Below, in pieces: positions 27,301-39,900 of a DNA stretch of 64,000 nt. The first letter of the stretch is position 1; each line of letters starts with the position of its first letter. Both the position numbers and the translations under genes were made by a program. The notes beneath the pieces are model-generated. The model was not told where the DNA came from. It was given only the letters and a program-made list of their open reading frames with translations, and made no database searches. Source of the stretch: Platycnemis pennipes (Eukaryota > Arthropoda > Insecta > Odonata > Platycnemididae); contig OW121852.1 in NCBI GenBank assembly GCA_933228895.1, positions 121,763,544 through 121,827,543 on the forward strand, given 5' to 3'.

Positions 27301-30300
27301 CACATACTTGTATTTTGTAATAATCGGTAGTTTAAATTTGAAATGACACGAAAGACATGTCTCTGTTTTCTTCCGCGTAGTTTAAACTCGTTTACTAGAT
27401 TTATTTTTCATCAAAAATAGGACGTCAATTATGTTACAAAAAGTGAAATTAAAATAGGAATTGGCAATGTCACGTACTGTATATTTAACTGTCTGGTAAA
27501 ATAAATATACACTGCGCAAATAGGATGAGAAGCAATGCAATTGAAGAATGTGTTCCTTAAGAACATATGTGCATACGTGCGAAATTATCGCAACATTGGT
27601 GGAGAGATGCGTTGAAATGATAATATTTTTGTAACTCTTTACTATATGGATACTTGCCAGTGTTTTCCTGCGGCATTGTTTCATATTTCCAACTGTTTTG
27701 TCCCTGTAGATTTATCTTTTTATAGTTAGGTCTTCTCGGTCTTCGGGAGCGATCGATGAAATAATGCCACCGATAGGGAAAGAGGGAGGGAACGGCGGTC
27801 TAGCCGCGGAATATTATACACACGAGGCGATTTTCAAAATGTTTAATGGGATAAAATGAGGGGATAATTATTTCCTCTCCGCCCTTTTTATTGCCTTATT
27901 ATTTATATATTTTTTAATACTATCTGAAGTTTTCTGTTGGAGTTCCTTACGGCTTTGGGCTACGTTTTTAATCGCTTCTGGCAGTCCGTTTAAAAATGGA
28001 CGTCGCATAAATATCGTGAATTTATAATTGCTTGGTCGTGGAAATCCTTCATTGCCTTGGTTCGAGGAAGAAAGAGGTGGGTGGTGATTGGAGCCGTTGA
28101 AGGAGTGGTGCTGTAGGGGGAGGGGAGGAATGAGGGGGAGTCTGAGGCATCGGGGATGTTTAGGCGGAAGGTCGAGCCCCAACACTGCCGCGAGGTTGTA
28201 ATTGCTCCGTCATACATATGCATACACGGCTTTGGGAATTTTCCCCACTTCGTATCATTTTTTTCCCAATCCTTTGCAGACGTACGGGTTTAGGACGAGA
28301 TTTCAAAATGAGACGATAGTCCAACAGGACCTCCCTGTTCCGTAGTAAGCTCAGCATTTTTTTAAAGTAGTTCTGTCGAATCAGAGTTCATTGTTTATCC
28401 TACTGATAACTATGTTTTATGATAGACTTACTTGATTTAAATCTCTTATGTTCTTTTAGTAACCCATGGATTTTTATCTATTATGAGTTACGGATATCTC
28501 ATTGGCATTTGATATAAACGAGCTATATTTCGGCGTGAAATTGCTCCCTAAAGGAAACTCAGCTTTCCGACATACCGAATATTTGTTTAATATAGATGGC
28601 AGTGTTATGCTCAAATCCTTGAATACGTTGATCGGCTCCTTGGCCGAATATGGTTTTTCTTTAGCTTGCTGAACTGATGGGGGTAATTTAGTTGCTTACG
28701 GGAAGACTCTGCCCATATTATCACCTACTCGGCTTCATTATATTTGAAAGGCCATCCCCTTGAGTAAACTTGTGAAGCAAGTCTCTTGCACTCAACTGTC
28801 AGCCACGCTTCATCAACCCCACGGGAGGTGCTGCCTTCAAACCCTTCGCAATCCCCATTATCGTAATCATCATAAACTCCTTTACATTCTTTACCTCCCT
28901 TCTTCTCCCGATAATTGGCACTCCACCCCTAGAGCATGGTTTTTAATCCCATGCAACTCTTTTACTCATTCTGTCCGTCTCCGGCATGCATAAACTATCA
29001 TTCTCGGATGAAAAAATCGGAGTTAGAGAGACTTTTTCTCTCTCCGGTGGAATCCTGAACCCCGCGCAGTGTGGAACCTTCTCCAAAAATTCTCCCTCTC
29101 CTTCTTTAGCCGAGGCATTCCCCCGAAGTGGAGTTTCCCTTTTCCAAATTCACGCCCGAGGGTTTTTGAAGGCCAAGAGTCGGAGAGGAAGGGTGATGGA
29201 GTAAGAGGGGTTTGATCGGGGAGGTGGGGAGATGTATTCGTCTCCAGATCGGTTCTTTCTCTCATTCTCCTTCGTTTGAACGTAGCGCGGCGTGCGTACA
29301 ACTGTAGCGCTCACCGTCTCATCTGAAACCACCTCGCTCTGCCTTTTCCTACTTTGAATACACGCCTTTGGTTACCTCAATTACTCCTTATCCTGTTTTC
29401 ACCGTATATATTTTGATTAGATAGCCTCTCCTAATAGGCCGGAGGTGGCATAAAGATTGGCCTATTATTTCTCAATTGGTTAAATGTTTTCGACGTATCT
29501 CGCGTTTTGAATAATGAATGCGCTGGATTCCTTAATCGTAATTTTCTTAGTGTTGTCCGTCTGTGGATGAACTCGGCTGAAGGTGGCTTCTTCAAGGACG
29601 TCCGTGCGGGGAGTCCGGCAGACTCAGTTGCAGGAGACCAATGGTTGTGGTGTGAGCATTCTCTGTGCCCCGGATGGTCATTCCCTTGCCCTCCAAGAAA
29701 CCTTTCCATCCATTCCGACGAAACATGAAAGTTTCCGGACCACTAGTGTTTCCGAAAGTTACGGTCATAGACTCTCAGGGAAATATTCCTGCAGAGTTCA
29801 TCATCGTGGGGAAAGGCAGGGAAGGGAGAAGGGTTGAAAAATCTTTTTCCCGTATGGCAATAACTTACGGGGAGCGCGTTCCTTCTCCGTATAAATAACC
29901 GGAATCCGCCGAGGCGGGAGTGGAGGAGTGTAATTTGGATTAATAAGGGGAGCGAGCAATGGGGCGTTGTTAATTTCGGCAATTTTGTCGTAACTTGTGT
30001 GGAATTTCCAGCTCGGGGAGACGGTGGTAATTTATGCGATTGTCGCTGATGCTGGCATGTGATGTTGATTAATGAGAGCCCCTTCGGTGCCTTACCCGGT
30101 GGATGGAATCCTTCAGGCTCGGGTCGGGTTTAATAACCCCTTGGTCATATTCCCCCCACTTTGTGCCTGATCTCCCTTCAGCCCTCCACCACATCTCTCC
30201 CGCCCTACCCCCACTTACCCTTCAAAATCCGGAACAAAATGATGCGTTCAACAACCATCCTCAGTTCATTATGTTTTACTACCCCTTCTCCGTTTATATT

Positions 30301-30691
30301 CATCGTTCCCATGGCAATATATTCACCTTTTATTCCCCCGCCTGCATTATAATTCCCCACCATCAAAATCTTCCCGAGTCCTCATCTCCCATTGGTTATC
30401 CTATCATCACGCTGACCAATATCTCTCCGGCAAGTTTTTAATGCCTTTCCGAACCATTTAAAAACGTTAAAACGGACGCCTTCGGGTAATTTATCGGCTT
30501 CGTCCCTCATATCACCCCTTCCACACACCCACCCACCTCGCCGCCTCCAAAACCCTCTTCCGTGCCCCCCCCCCCACGCATTTCGTTACCATTCCTGACT
30601 CTCCCTGAGGAGAGGCGGGGTGGAAGAATTAGAGGAGAGGGGAAGACCGGTCCCGAGTCGCATGGCATTATGGGAACACAACTCCTCGCAT

Positions 30692-30707
30692 CACACACAC
30701 ACACACA
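30692..30707. repeat. (CA)n microsatellite
   Basis: Eight uninterrupted CA units in noncoding DNA. Confidence 0.8.
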
Positions 30708-31880
30708 AGTTCACAAAAGAGTGGGCTAATATATATTTATTTTTGTGTGCCTCGGAGCTAAATACTCCTCCATTCTTGCTTCCCTCCCCTCTGCCTCCAA
30801 TCCTTCGAGCCTCTCCCTTCACTCTCCGAGCCTTCCCAGCAGTCATTCGAACGACTTTGAAACGCTCCAATCCACCTCTCAATTATGACTGATTCCTCCT
30901 CCGCCTATGCGCCTACGGGCCTGGTCTCTTTCCCTCCCCCCGATCACCCACATGCCTTTCTTTTCCCCAACCCTTTCCCACTTGCTACTCTTCCTCCCCC
31001 CCCCCCCACCTGCTCGTTTTATCCCACCCAATCCCCACCCGCCCCCTTTCCCCCCACCTTTCCCGCCTCCCACGTAAGGAATTGTGGTTCATCCAGGCCC
31101 CACCAACCAAGACCCGCAATTATAAGACGTGCGATACCCTCTCCACAGCCTGGTGGAACACCCAGTCTCTCTCCCTCCTCGAGTGATCTTTTTCTTCGTG
31201 GTCGGTGGTGTTCTCTCCCTCCCTGCGGGGGCTCAATGCGCCTTCCCGACCTTCTTCCTCATCTCCTCTCATTTCCCTCGATCGAGATCGCTGGAACTCC
31301 ATGGATGCGTGATTATGTTATGTTGCCTTCATAGTTTCCCATTTCTCGCTCAATTTTATTCCGCTCGGCTTGCATCCACAGTTGAATTTCTATGACCTAA
31401 TCTCGATGTAACATTATACCCACCAATCTGCTTGCAGTCCAAAAATCGCACGGAAAAAATGTAATAAATTCGCCGTGACTAAAAAGCGAAGTTGTTGGTC
31501 AAAACGTTATTTGGTTCAACTCACAATATGATCAACATTTTGGATGTCCCTGTCGTCTCAATGTAGTACTACTAAGTTTTAATACGGTTTCTCGCACAAA
31601 TATTTTTTCCTGCTGAGTGTAATGGATGAAATTAATGCGCGCATGCTGGTGGTAAATAAATATATTTCGGCTTACTTATTCATCGTGGTGGCCGTAATGG
31701 GAAGTGTGACTCGATTACATGACTCGGTGTTACTTTTAACGCTGAGTTCCTTAGGTTTCATTTACTGATGTTTTTACCATCTTCCATCCATCGGTAATGC
31801 AAGTGCACTTCTGCCCAAAAAGAAGGTCGTATACTTCCTTAAGCTTAGCAAGTTGACGTGTTGTTTAGTTGATTATTGTG

Positions 31881-32450
31881 TTTAAATTACCCCTTTCGTG
31901 TCCAATGGTGATACGCGTGCATTTCTCCGCTCGTCACGTATTGTCTGCCATCCCGTCCGTCGAGTCCGTCTTGCGGCAGCATCACTATTTCAGCCTCCCG
32001 CCCCTCATTGCCCGACACCTACGCACTCGACTTTCCCTCGCCGGCAATCGCGGCAGCCACCTCATCCATCCAGCCTCTCTCGTTCCGCCACAAGCAAAGC
32101 TGCCACAAAAACACGAGCTCATTGAAGCGCGCCATAGCAGTCGGGGGTTGCGGCCGCCGACGAATTTTTGAAGCTCCGAGTTCTCCTTCAGCGAGGAAGC
32201 ACGGCTGTAATCGCAGAGCGTTCGATAATAATTGATGTCTTCTGGGCACCGCGGGGGATTAATATTATAGCGGGGCGGACGGACGGTTTGCGGCCTGGCG
32301 GGTAGAGTCAGCGGGGCGGTTGATAGGTAAGATGAGTCGGGAACCCCCAGAGGCGAAAGGAAGAGGAGTACGGGGGCGACGGTGTTAAATAAACGTGAAA
32401 GGCAGCGGGTGTACAAACGGAAGGCTAGTGCGCATGACGTCCTGATCCGT
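31881..32450 (+). promoter_or_regulatory. CpG-rich block with a strong donor, possible alternative first exon
   Basis: The block is CpG-dense against AT-rich flanks and contains TAG|GTAAGA (donor GT at 32327) on the zfh2 strand. A CpG-rich segment ending in a good donor about 4.6 kb before the first coding exon could be an alternative first exon. No core promoter motif is clear, and open frames here carry no domain. Confidence 0.25.
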
Positions 32451-33149
32451 ACTCAAAAACGAGTTTCGCCCTTTCTCATTCACCGAGAGCTCATAAACTC
32501 CTCAACGAAGGCCGTATCGACTTATCTTTTTCAACTTTATGTGGCTGAGAGAAAAAAACAAAAGATCATTTCTTCGCGCGGTCTCGTAGGTAGAATCGAA
32601 CGTCGACCTTTGATGACAAATGCTTTGGTTCTCCATCAAAGCCATTTTTATTAAATAATTATTTAATTCCGATCAAGAAGTACGAAAGAGAGTGAATCGA
32701 AAGAGATAGGCTTTACAAGGCCGGCTCAAATGCAGGCTAGAATTAGATCCTGGCTGTTACCTTGTCATTTTTGTTACCGCCAACTTCTTTCCCTTCTGCC
32801 TGCTTCTTTCCCAACTGTTTCATACATCACCACAATTGTAAGGTCTTCGGAAGAGGCCATATTTCAATTATCAACTGTTCCATTTTAAATAATCGTCATG
32901 GGGAAATATTATTCGTCTTAAGCGTCGAGACAACTTTTACATGTCTTTTGACATTAATTGTTGACCCTTTTCTCTAACAGCCTCTGAAGATTCTAAAATC
33001 TTGAATGATGAACCTGCATTTTTCAGTGAATTTTGGAGTAGATGTTGGTGGTGGTAAATATTGAAGAAAGTACCTTCCACGATACACACCAAGATCCAAG
33101 TTCTTATTTGCGAGGACAGAAAACGCATCCCCAACGCATCCAACGTAAA

Positions 33150-33179
33150 AGGCCGACAAAAAAGTATTTTTGTCGGCCT
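33150..33179. repeat. Perfect 13-bp hairpin
   Basis: AGGCCGACAAAAA pairs with TTTTTGTCGGCCT around a 4-nt AGTA loop. It could fold in RNA or DNA. The stem is shorter than a typical microRNA precursor, and no transposon context is evident. Confidence 0.85.
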
Positions 33180-33867
33180 ATCATTACCTTGCTCTTTTTG
33201 CTCCCAATCGGTAGGGCTTTAGAATGTGCTGCTGTTTCGGAGCGCTCCTGTGTAAGGACGGCATTTCGTCTTCCTTTCGTTACATGAGCCTCTCTTCAGT
33301 TCACACGATTATTGTCGACTCGTTCTGAAGTTTGAATTCTTCATTTTAACTCTATAATAATCGAATTAACTAACTTTTACCTGAAATGGCACCATTTTCT
33401 TTCTTTTGTATGTCATTTAGGGACAAGTACTTGGACTCTCGAATCATCATAGTAACTTTCGTGTTTCATTTTTATTACCGTTTTGCGATTTTCTGTTCTT
33501 TGGCTTTTTAGTTTGCTACAAGGTTTACCTATTCACTGACATATGGAGTTTAAGGTGAGGTCATTCTCGATGGAAGATCTGTTGTTTAATTTGTCGATAT
33601 AACTCATGACATCATATATCACTCTTGATTTTGTACTGTCGTGCAGCCATTATCGTTTATTCCGTATTTCTACGCTCCACTAATTTCCTCCTACCACGCC
33701 ATCACAACGTCAAATATGGTATATCGTATTATACCACTATATTTTAACTTTCAAGTACAAAATTTCAATTTTTAACAGCAAAATAACTGTAACAATGGGC
33801 GATTAATTCACCGCGACAAAAAAATCCACTTCCATCCAGGAGATTGTGGATTATGAAGGTATATAAA

Positions 33868-33907
33868 TGACGCCTTGCGAAGACATTCATGTATATACAA
33901 GGCGTCA
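33868..33907. repeat. 10-bp inverted repeat behind a TATA-like motif
   Basis: TGACGCCTTG and CAAGGCGTCA are perfect inverted copies separated by 20 nt, and lie directly after TATATAAA (33860-33867). Both arms start with a TGACG core. Confidence 0.8.
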
Positions 33908-35150
33908 AATTTTTTATTTGATTAGAATTTTGGAAAACATGTTTTCTTGCTTGAAAATTATTTTTCTATTTCCTTCCAGTTCCGCATTAGTTATGAATTA
34001 CCCATATTTTCCTATCCACTGCTGGCCACACCCATTTGTGGAGTCCATCCTTGGCGTTCTCGCCAAGTTATAATATGGTCGGTGGACGCCTTCACGTGGG
34101 AGTTTTGCGGGAGTAAAAAAAAAACAAAACAATGTCGAACTCTCTCAATGCTTGATTTGTTTTCTTCCGCAATTTCGCGGCGCCGCAAATGGCTCGGCCG
34201 TGACGCAACGGGCGATCTGAACGCAATCATATCCCGGGAGAATATCGATAAGACCACCTGCGAAATCAAATGGCGTTGTACCCGAGGCGGGCGATATAAG
34301 GAAATCGGCGGGTATAATTGAAGTAATTTTCCATCCTTTCCTTTCTCGAGAAAAAAATAATAATCAAGGATTAGCCGCGAAAAAAACGTCATTATCCATA
34401 AATTCGATTGAATATTATTATTCTGAATGCCAGCCCGGATGGAAACCGCAACTTTCAATTGTTTAACGGCGAGCATGCTTTTATGCGTGATCACCTCACG
34501 ACATTTTAAAAAGTTCTTTTCCGAGGCCAATGACTCGTAAGCGGCCGGCCATGGAAAGTGCACTTTCTGCCCCTCCACACCATCCATATAATTTGATGAT
34601 ATGCTGAGTCGTCTTGGAATTATTGTTCAGGATATACTGTAGCACCGAGAATTACTTCTTGATCTCTCAAGAATACAGTTCTTCCTACCTCTAGTCTTGC
34701 TCCAATGCCTTTGTTATTTCTACCAGTTTAAGTAGTTGTTATGTACATTCCTAATCTTATAAAAGATGAACTGGTGAAATTTTCCAATTCAAATAATCCC
34801 TAAAACGCCTATCGCAAATATTTTTTTGATTTATTTATCATTCATCTTCACCATTTTCAGTCCTGACTCGGGGGAATAAATACTAAGCGGCCTTTCCAGG
34901 TAAATTATTATTGTCGAGTGAAATAATTTGATAGTTTTCCACTTTTTACTGTTCATCTTATTGTCTTAATGCTGAATTTCAGGTAGATCGCTGGAACCAA
35001 AGGCTTTATGAGAGTAAAAATTAATTGAGATTTCCTCGTACTTTTTTGAATCCATGTTCGATTAGATTCCACAGATTGCTATTTTGTGTTTTATGGGTTC
35101 ATCCACTGCTACCGAGCAGGTTTTTTGTCCCATTGTCCCATATTCGATGT

Positions 35151-35760
35151 AGTATTTGGTTCAATTCTTCGGTCATCCGAACTTCTCTCATCACGAGCCA
35201 CTCCCTCGTAACGTTCCGCGCTTCTCGCTCTTCCTCTTTTCCTCTCGCGTCCTCACCTCCCTTTCTTTCCCCCCTCTCTCCCTCTGCCCTTCCTCCCCTT
35301 CGATCGCCTCTCCAGCTCCATCCCTCAGGTGCCGCAATAATAACGCGAGCGTGCCGCCTCATCGTAAAAATCCGACCCCGTCCACGCCGACCTCTTTCCT
35401 TCGTGAGCCACCCGCCCTCTTCTTCAAGTCTCGCGCGAGGGTAAATGCATCTTCCTTCCTCTTTACTTCCCCTTACCTTGCACCTTGGCACTGCGCGCCG
35501 TAGGACACGAGGACGCAGATGTGCGTGAATATGCATAGGGCGTGCGCTGTAATTATTACCCGGCTGCCCCGCCATTTTGATGCGGCCTCACCCCGTCCTG
35601 ACTCTTGGGGGTGGGCGTGATTTCGAAGCGGCGAGAAAATTACGCGAAAAATGTGCGTGGGAAACGGAGTGGAGACTCGGCTTGGTGTGCGGAACAAGAT
35701 GGCGGTCGGGGAAGGCTTTTGGTATGGAACATCAGCTGAGATGACCCGTACACGATTTGA
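35151..35760 (+). promoter_or_regulatory. CpG-rich promoter-like block upstream of the first coding exon
   Basis: Pyrimidine- then CpG-rich sequence sits 1.2 kb before the spliced leader exon. CCGCCATTTT (35569-35578) and AAGATGGCGGTC (35696-35707) are opposed Pho/YY1-type sites. Between them are a GGGTGGGCGTG KLF/Sp-type box and several CpGs, and a TAATTA homeodomain core lies just before. This is a candidate proximal promoter, but no donor that would splice to 36907 is convincing. Confidence 0.3.
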
Positions 35761-36906
35761 CAGCTCCTTACTTTTAAATTGAGGAAGTAGCTAATGAGGA
35801 GTTAGTCTCTAATGTGTACCTCGTATATGAAGTTTTGTTGAGGAACTTCTTGTGAAAATTAGTGAAACGGACTGAGTGCTTATCGTGTTACAATACATAG
35901 AAACGAAGCAATGTTTATATCTTTACGTACTTCATGTCCACAATAAACTCTTTCATATGAATAAAAGGTTTCACATAGATTCATAGGGCGGCTGCTGTTT
36001 TTATCTTCGTTTCCATTTCATGTTGTTAGGTGCCCTTTCAAGCGTTTCACGGGGCAAAGACAAAGCGTTGTATTCTACTGGTTACGGATTGTCATTTACG
36101 CTATCTCGACTATGTAAGGGGAGGCATTTATTTGGGCGTTCAACGAATAAGGAACAAGGAATTAGATTGATGGGAATGAGACATCTGTCTTTGCACTAGT
36201 CTTGCCTGTTATCGCTCCGCGCATCCGGCTTTAAGGAGATAAGGCTTTATGGGTTCACGAGAAAGTTTAACGTTGATTCTCAGGAAAAATTCTTTTGGGT
36301 GCTCCTTCTCTCTTCCTGTTGACTAACTTACCTTTACATCTTGTTATTTTTAACTTGGGAGATTTTACGTTAAAAGGGAAGTTTTATCATTTGCTCTTTC
36401 CCTGGGAAAAAGGAATAATTTTTGTAATGTAGGGCGAAGTTCGAAGACATTTAAACGCAATTAAGTGGCAACCTATTTGTATGCAGGCGGAGAACTGACT
36501 CAGTTATTTTCCTTTCCATATGAATTAAGTTGTAAGTTTTCCATAAATTGTCACTAATAATATAAAGTTTTTTCGGAGTCCATATGTAGTAAAGTTGGCG
36601 ATAGACTTATTCGCTGCTGAAGGGGAATAAAAGAAAGGTTTTTATTTAGCCTTGTCCTGAATTTACAGGTTTGATTGACTTATATGTCCCTAAATAAAGA
36701 TATAATTATGTGATCCCATGATGTAACAACCTAGCCTTTTTGTGTACTTTTGCTTTGAAAATAATAATGAATACATTAGCGGTAACAAATGTTAAAAGAA
36801 GATCAGTTACACATTTTAGTCAATACTCGAGACATTTTAAACTGAAAATGTTAATTTAAAATGCCGTTTCAACTTTCTAACGAATGATTTCTTTCTTTTA
36901 TTGCAG
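35761..36906 (+). other. AT-rich stretch, 3' end of the intron before the first coding exon
   Basis: No gene is seen. The stretch ends in a T-rich tract and tattgcAG, the acceptor of the first coding exon. It is probably intronic. Confidence 0.6.
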
Positions 36907-36976
36907 ACTTGATCCACGGAAGACCCCGTCAACATGTGATGGTTGAAGACCTGCCTACATTTTCCCCCCGGACGCC
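36907..36976 (+). other. zfh2: 5' UTR part of the first coding exon
   Basis: An acceptor (tttattgcag, AG at 36905-36906) precedes this 70-nt leader, so the transcript begins in at least one upstream exon. An in-frame TGA at 36944-36946 separates the leader from the ATG at 36977, which excludes N-terminal extension in this frame. The leader holds a minimal ATG-TGA (36934-36939). A second ATG at 36939 overlaps it and opens a 33-codon reading frame that ends at 37040, past the main start. The main ATG has G at -3 (gccATGc), a fair context. Confidence 0.75.
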
Positions 36977-39900
36977 ATGCCAACACCGACTACCGGCGAA
37001 GCAAACCAACCGGCGCCTCCCACTCCATCGGCGAAGCTAGACGAGGGGTGCCGGTTAGGACTGAGGGAAGCGGGCGGCGGGGGGTTGGCCCAGGAGGCAA
37101 CAGCCACCACCGCCGTCGCAGCGGCCACCACCACCGCCATCTCCACCTCCGACGCCGAGGACAGGCTCAACTGCGTGCCGCTCCAGAGGGTGAGGACCCC
37201 GGGAGTCGGCGACGGGGGGCGTGAGGACGGAGGACGGATACGGAGGGTGGACGAATCGGGCGATGAGGAGGAGGACGAAGAGGAGGAGGAGGAGGAAAGA
37301 AATGTTCTAGCGGTCCAAGCGGCATCCGAAGGAATGAACAACGGACCCCTCCAAGGGCTCCAGAACCTCTCCGCCAACTCACTGGCTGCTGCCGCTGCTT
37401 TGGCCGTAAATAGGGCCGCCAGCAGCCTCGTCGGAGGGAGCAATACGGTTGTGACCTGTGGGAGTGGCGGACTGTCGCTCCTCCACGGCGGTTTGGATCG
37501 AGTCAAGAGGATAAGACTAGCGGGTAGAGGGGAGGAGGAGGAAGAAGGCGCGGTGATGAGCCCGGAGGAAGACCCGGAGGCCGCGGTGGCTATGGTCCGC
37601 GCGGAAGCCTCCCCTAAATCCGCTCTCTCCCTGCGGGGCATGTCGCAGATGAGGTGCAAGGAGGAGGTGATGGAGGAAGAGATGGAGGACGACGAGGTGG
37701 AGATGAGGGATGACGATGAGGCTCGCTCCTTGAACTCCCAGCCGAACGAGGAGGAGGAGGAAGAGGACGAGGACGAGAGGTCGTCGAGGAGCAAGAGAGG
37801 GAACCCTCGAGGGACGGGGGGTTCTTCGGCGGCCGGGGACGAGGAGTCCTCGACAAGCGACGTAGAGAGGTTCGACGGGAGGATAGTTTACAACCCCGAC
37901 GGCTCCGCTTACATCATCGAGGAAAGCGAACTGAGCGATGAGGAAAGCGGTGGCGCCAGCAGCGTGGTCCTCCCCAGAATCCTGAGCGACGGCTGTATCG
38001 TCGACGGCAGGGGAGTCTCCCTGTCGCAGTTCCAGGTGTTCCCTCAAATCGCTAACGCCTTCTACGTCTCCAGGAGCAGCGCTGCGCTGTACAGCGCCCT
38101 CTACGGCGCGTACGCTGGCGGAGTGGCAGCTCAGCGTGGCGCTGACGCCAAAGGCTCCTCCGGTTCAGCTTCAGCCGGGGCCGCCGTCCTCCCTAAGGAG
38201 AAGAAAATAGTTCCTGAAGTACCAATAATGCATAGTTACAGGGTTTACACCGTTCGTGATAACAAATCTGGTGATAGCGGGAAGGTTGGTGGCAGCTCAG
38301 TGGAGGAATCCCGCCAGGAAGATGATGGGAGGCCGAGCGACCTCTCCAGCAAAACGCCAAGGGGGAAGAGGAAGGCAGGGCCTGGGAGAGGTCTCGAGGC
38401 GGAGTCGGCGCCCGAGGACGATGAAAGGGAAGGCTCTGACGGGAAAGACGGAAAGGGTTCCATAGACTATGCTTCGGTGCCCGTCAAACCTATCCTCATG
38501 TGTTTCATCTGCAAACTTTCCTTCGGTTACGCTAAGTCTTTCGTGTCTCACGCCACGGCGGACCATGGTGTGTCCCTCTTGGCGGACGAGAAGGTCCTCT
38601 TGGGCCACAGGAACGCATCTGCCATCATTCAGTGCGTAGGGAGAGAGAAAGAACCCCTTGTATCCTTCCTAGAACCTCTCTCGCCCTTCCCGGAGGTCGT
38701 CGGAATCCCACCATTCGTCCCGCAGAGGCAACCGGAAGCAGTCCCTGCTTCGGCGGCCGCTGCCATGGCGACAATGGCCACCATGGCGATGGCTGCCGCA
38801 GCGACGGCGTACACCAACGCCGCCGTCAGTGCGTCGACCACACCGGTGACGGCGCTAGGCACCCCCAAACCCACCGCATCCCCTTCCTCGGCGATCGGAC
38901 GAGGCTCCGTGTCGCCCATTTCTCCGTGTTCCAATGCCAGCCAGCAAGTTCCTAAAGACCATCACAATTCTGGTACCAATCGGCATCCCTGCGGATCGGA
39001 GGGTCAGGTGGGTGGCGGAGAAGAGCAAACGGAGACGGGCCTCCCGAGGCCGTCGCCCCCTTCGTCCTGCTCTTCGGCGGCCTCGGCGTCTTCGGCGTCG
39101 TCGTCGTCCTCACTACCCTGTTCGCCGCCGCTGCAGCACCCGCGGCTTCACGCCCCCCACCAGGAGGGCAGTGGGGAGGCAGGGCGACGGGAGGGTGGCT
39201 CGGGGATGGGTTGCGGGAGGGAGTCGTTGGAGGAAGGGAAGGAGCAGATGGACATTATGAGGGAGCCTTTCGGGGCGATGGAGGATAGAGAAGGAGTGGT
39301 ATCGGGTCGGCCGTTCGGTCGCTGCCCATCGCGGCAGGATGAGCAGGCCTCTAGCAGGTCTTCAAATCCTCAACCGCATCAAGTTCCTGAGACTTCGGTC
39401 TCCCTACCTCAAAACGGTAGTAATAGTAATAATAATCTTAGCAATGTTAATAACAGTAATCATGGTTTAAGTAGTAGTAACAATGTGAACAATAACGCAG
39501 GCGGTAATGGAAGCCGCGTGATGGACCTTACCCGAAAGAGACCGGATAGTGTGTCGCCGGTCTCGACGGCCAACAGCATGGGTGGCGGCAATGGATCGCC
39601 GCCCGCACTCAGTCCTGTTGCCCTCATGGGCTCCCACCACCATATGCACCACTCCATGAATGGACCAGGAGGAGGGAATTTCGTGTCCCCACAACCACCA
39701 CTTCCTCCACCCCCACCTCCGCTAGGGCCACCTCCGCCACCCCCTAGCTTTCTCACCGGGACAACGATCGGTGTTTGCCCTGAGCACATAACTGGAAGAC
39801 CGAGCGCGGTTGATTGCGCCAAATGCGAGATGATCCTTCAGACCGCCCGACTGGGTGCAGGAGGACCTGGAGGCCCCGGAGCTGGACTCCTGGGTCCTGG

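Larger units (their letters stand above)
13331..31880. other. Long noncoding stretch, probably 5' intron of zfh2 or intergenic
   Basis: AT-rich DNA alternates with pyrimidine-rich blocks (15.1-15.9, 18.4-18.9, 26.5-26.9 and 30.1-31.3 kb). No protein domain, tRNA or rRNA is recognised on either strand. Local items are a ratchet-like acceptor/donor at 19222/19223, AAAATGGCGTC at 17118-17128 and again at 22030-22040, GGTGCGC-A-GCGCACC at 20524-20538, three CCAAT boxes at 25573-25602, and short GT and CA runs. Confidence 0.5.
32451..35150. other. AT-rich noncoding stretch with inverted repeats
   Basis: It holds the hairpin at 33150-33179, a TATATAAA plus inverted repeat at 33860-33907, a donor-like TTTAAG|GTGAGG near 33553, and weak acceptor/donor pairs near 34860-34984. 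No coding sequence is recognised. Confidence 0.45.

Noticed and set aside
32575..32620. Possible tRNA B-box (gaatcgaacg)
   Set aside because: No A-box or cloverleaf arms could be paired around it.
36955..37794. Long antisense open frame (279 codons), Ser-rich, opposite exon 1
   Set aside because: It mirrors Glu/Asp-rich and GC-rich coding sequence on the + strand; it has no domain and no initiation or splice context. Other antisense frames over exons 1, 2, 4 and 5 are shadows for the same reason.
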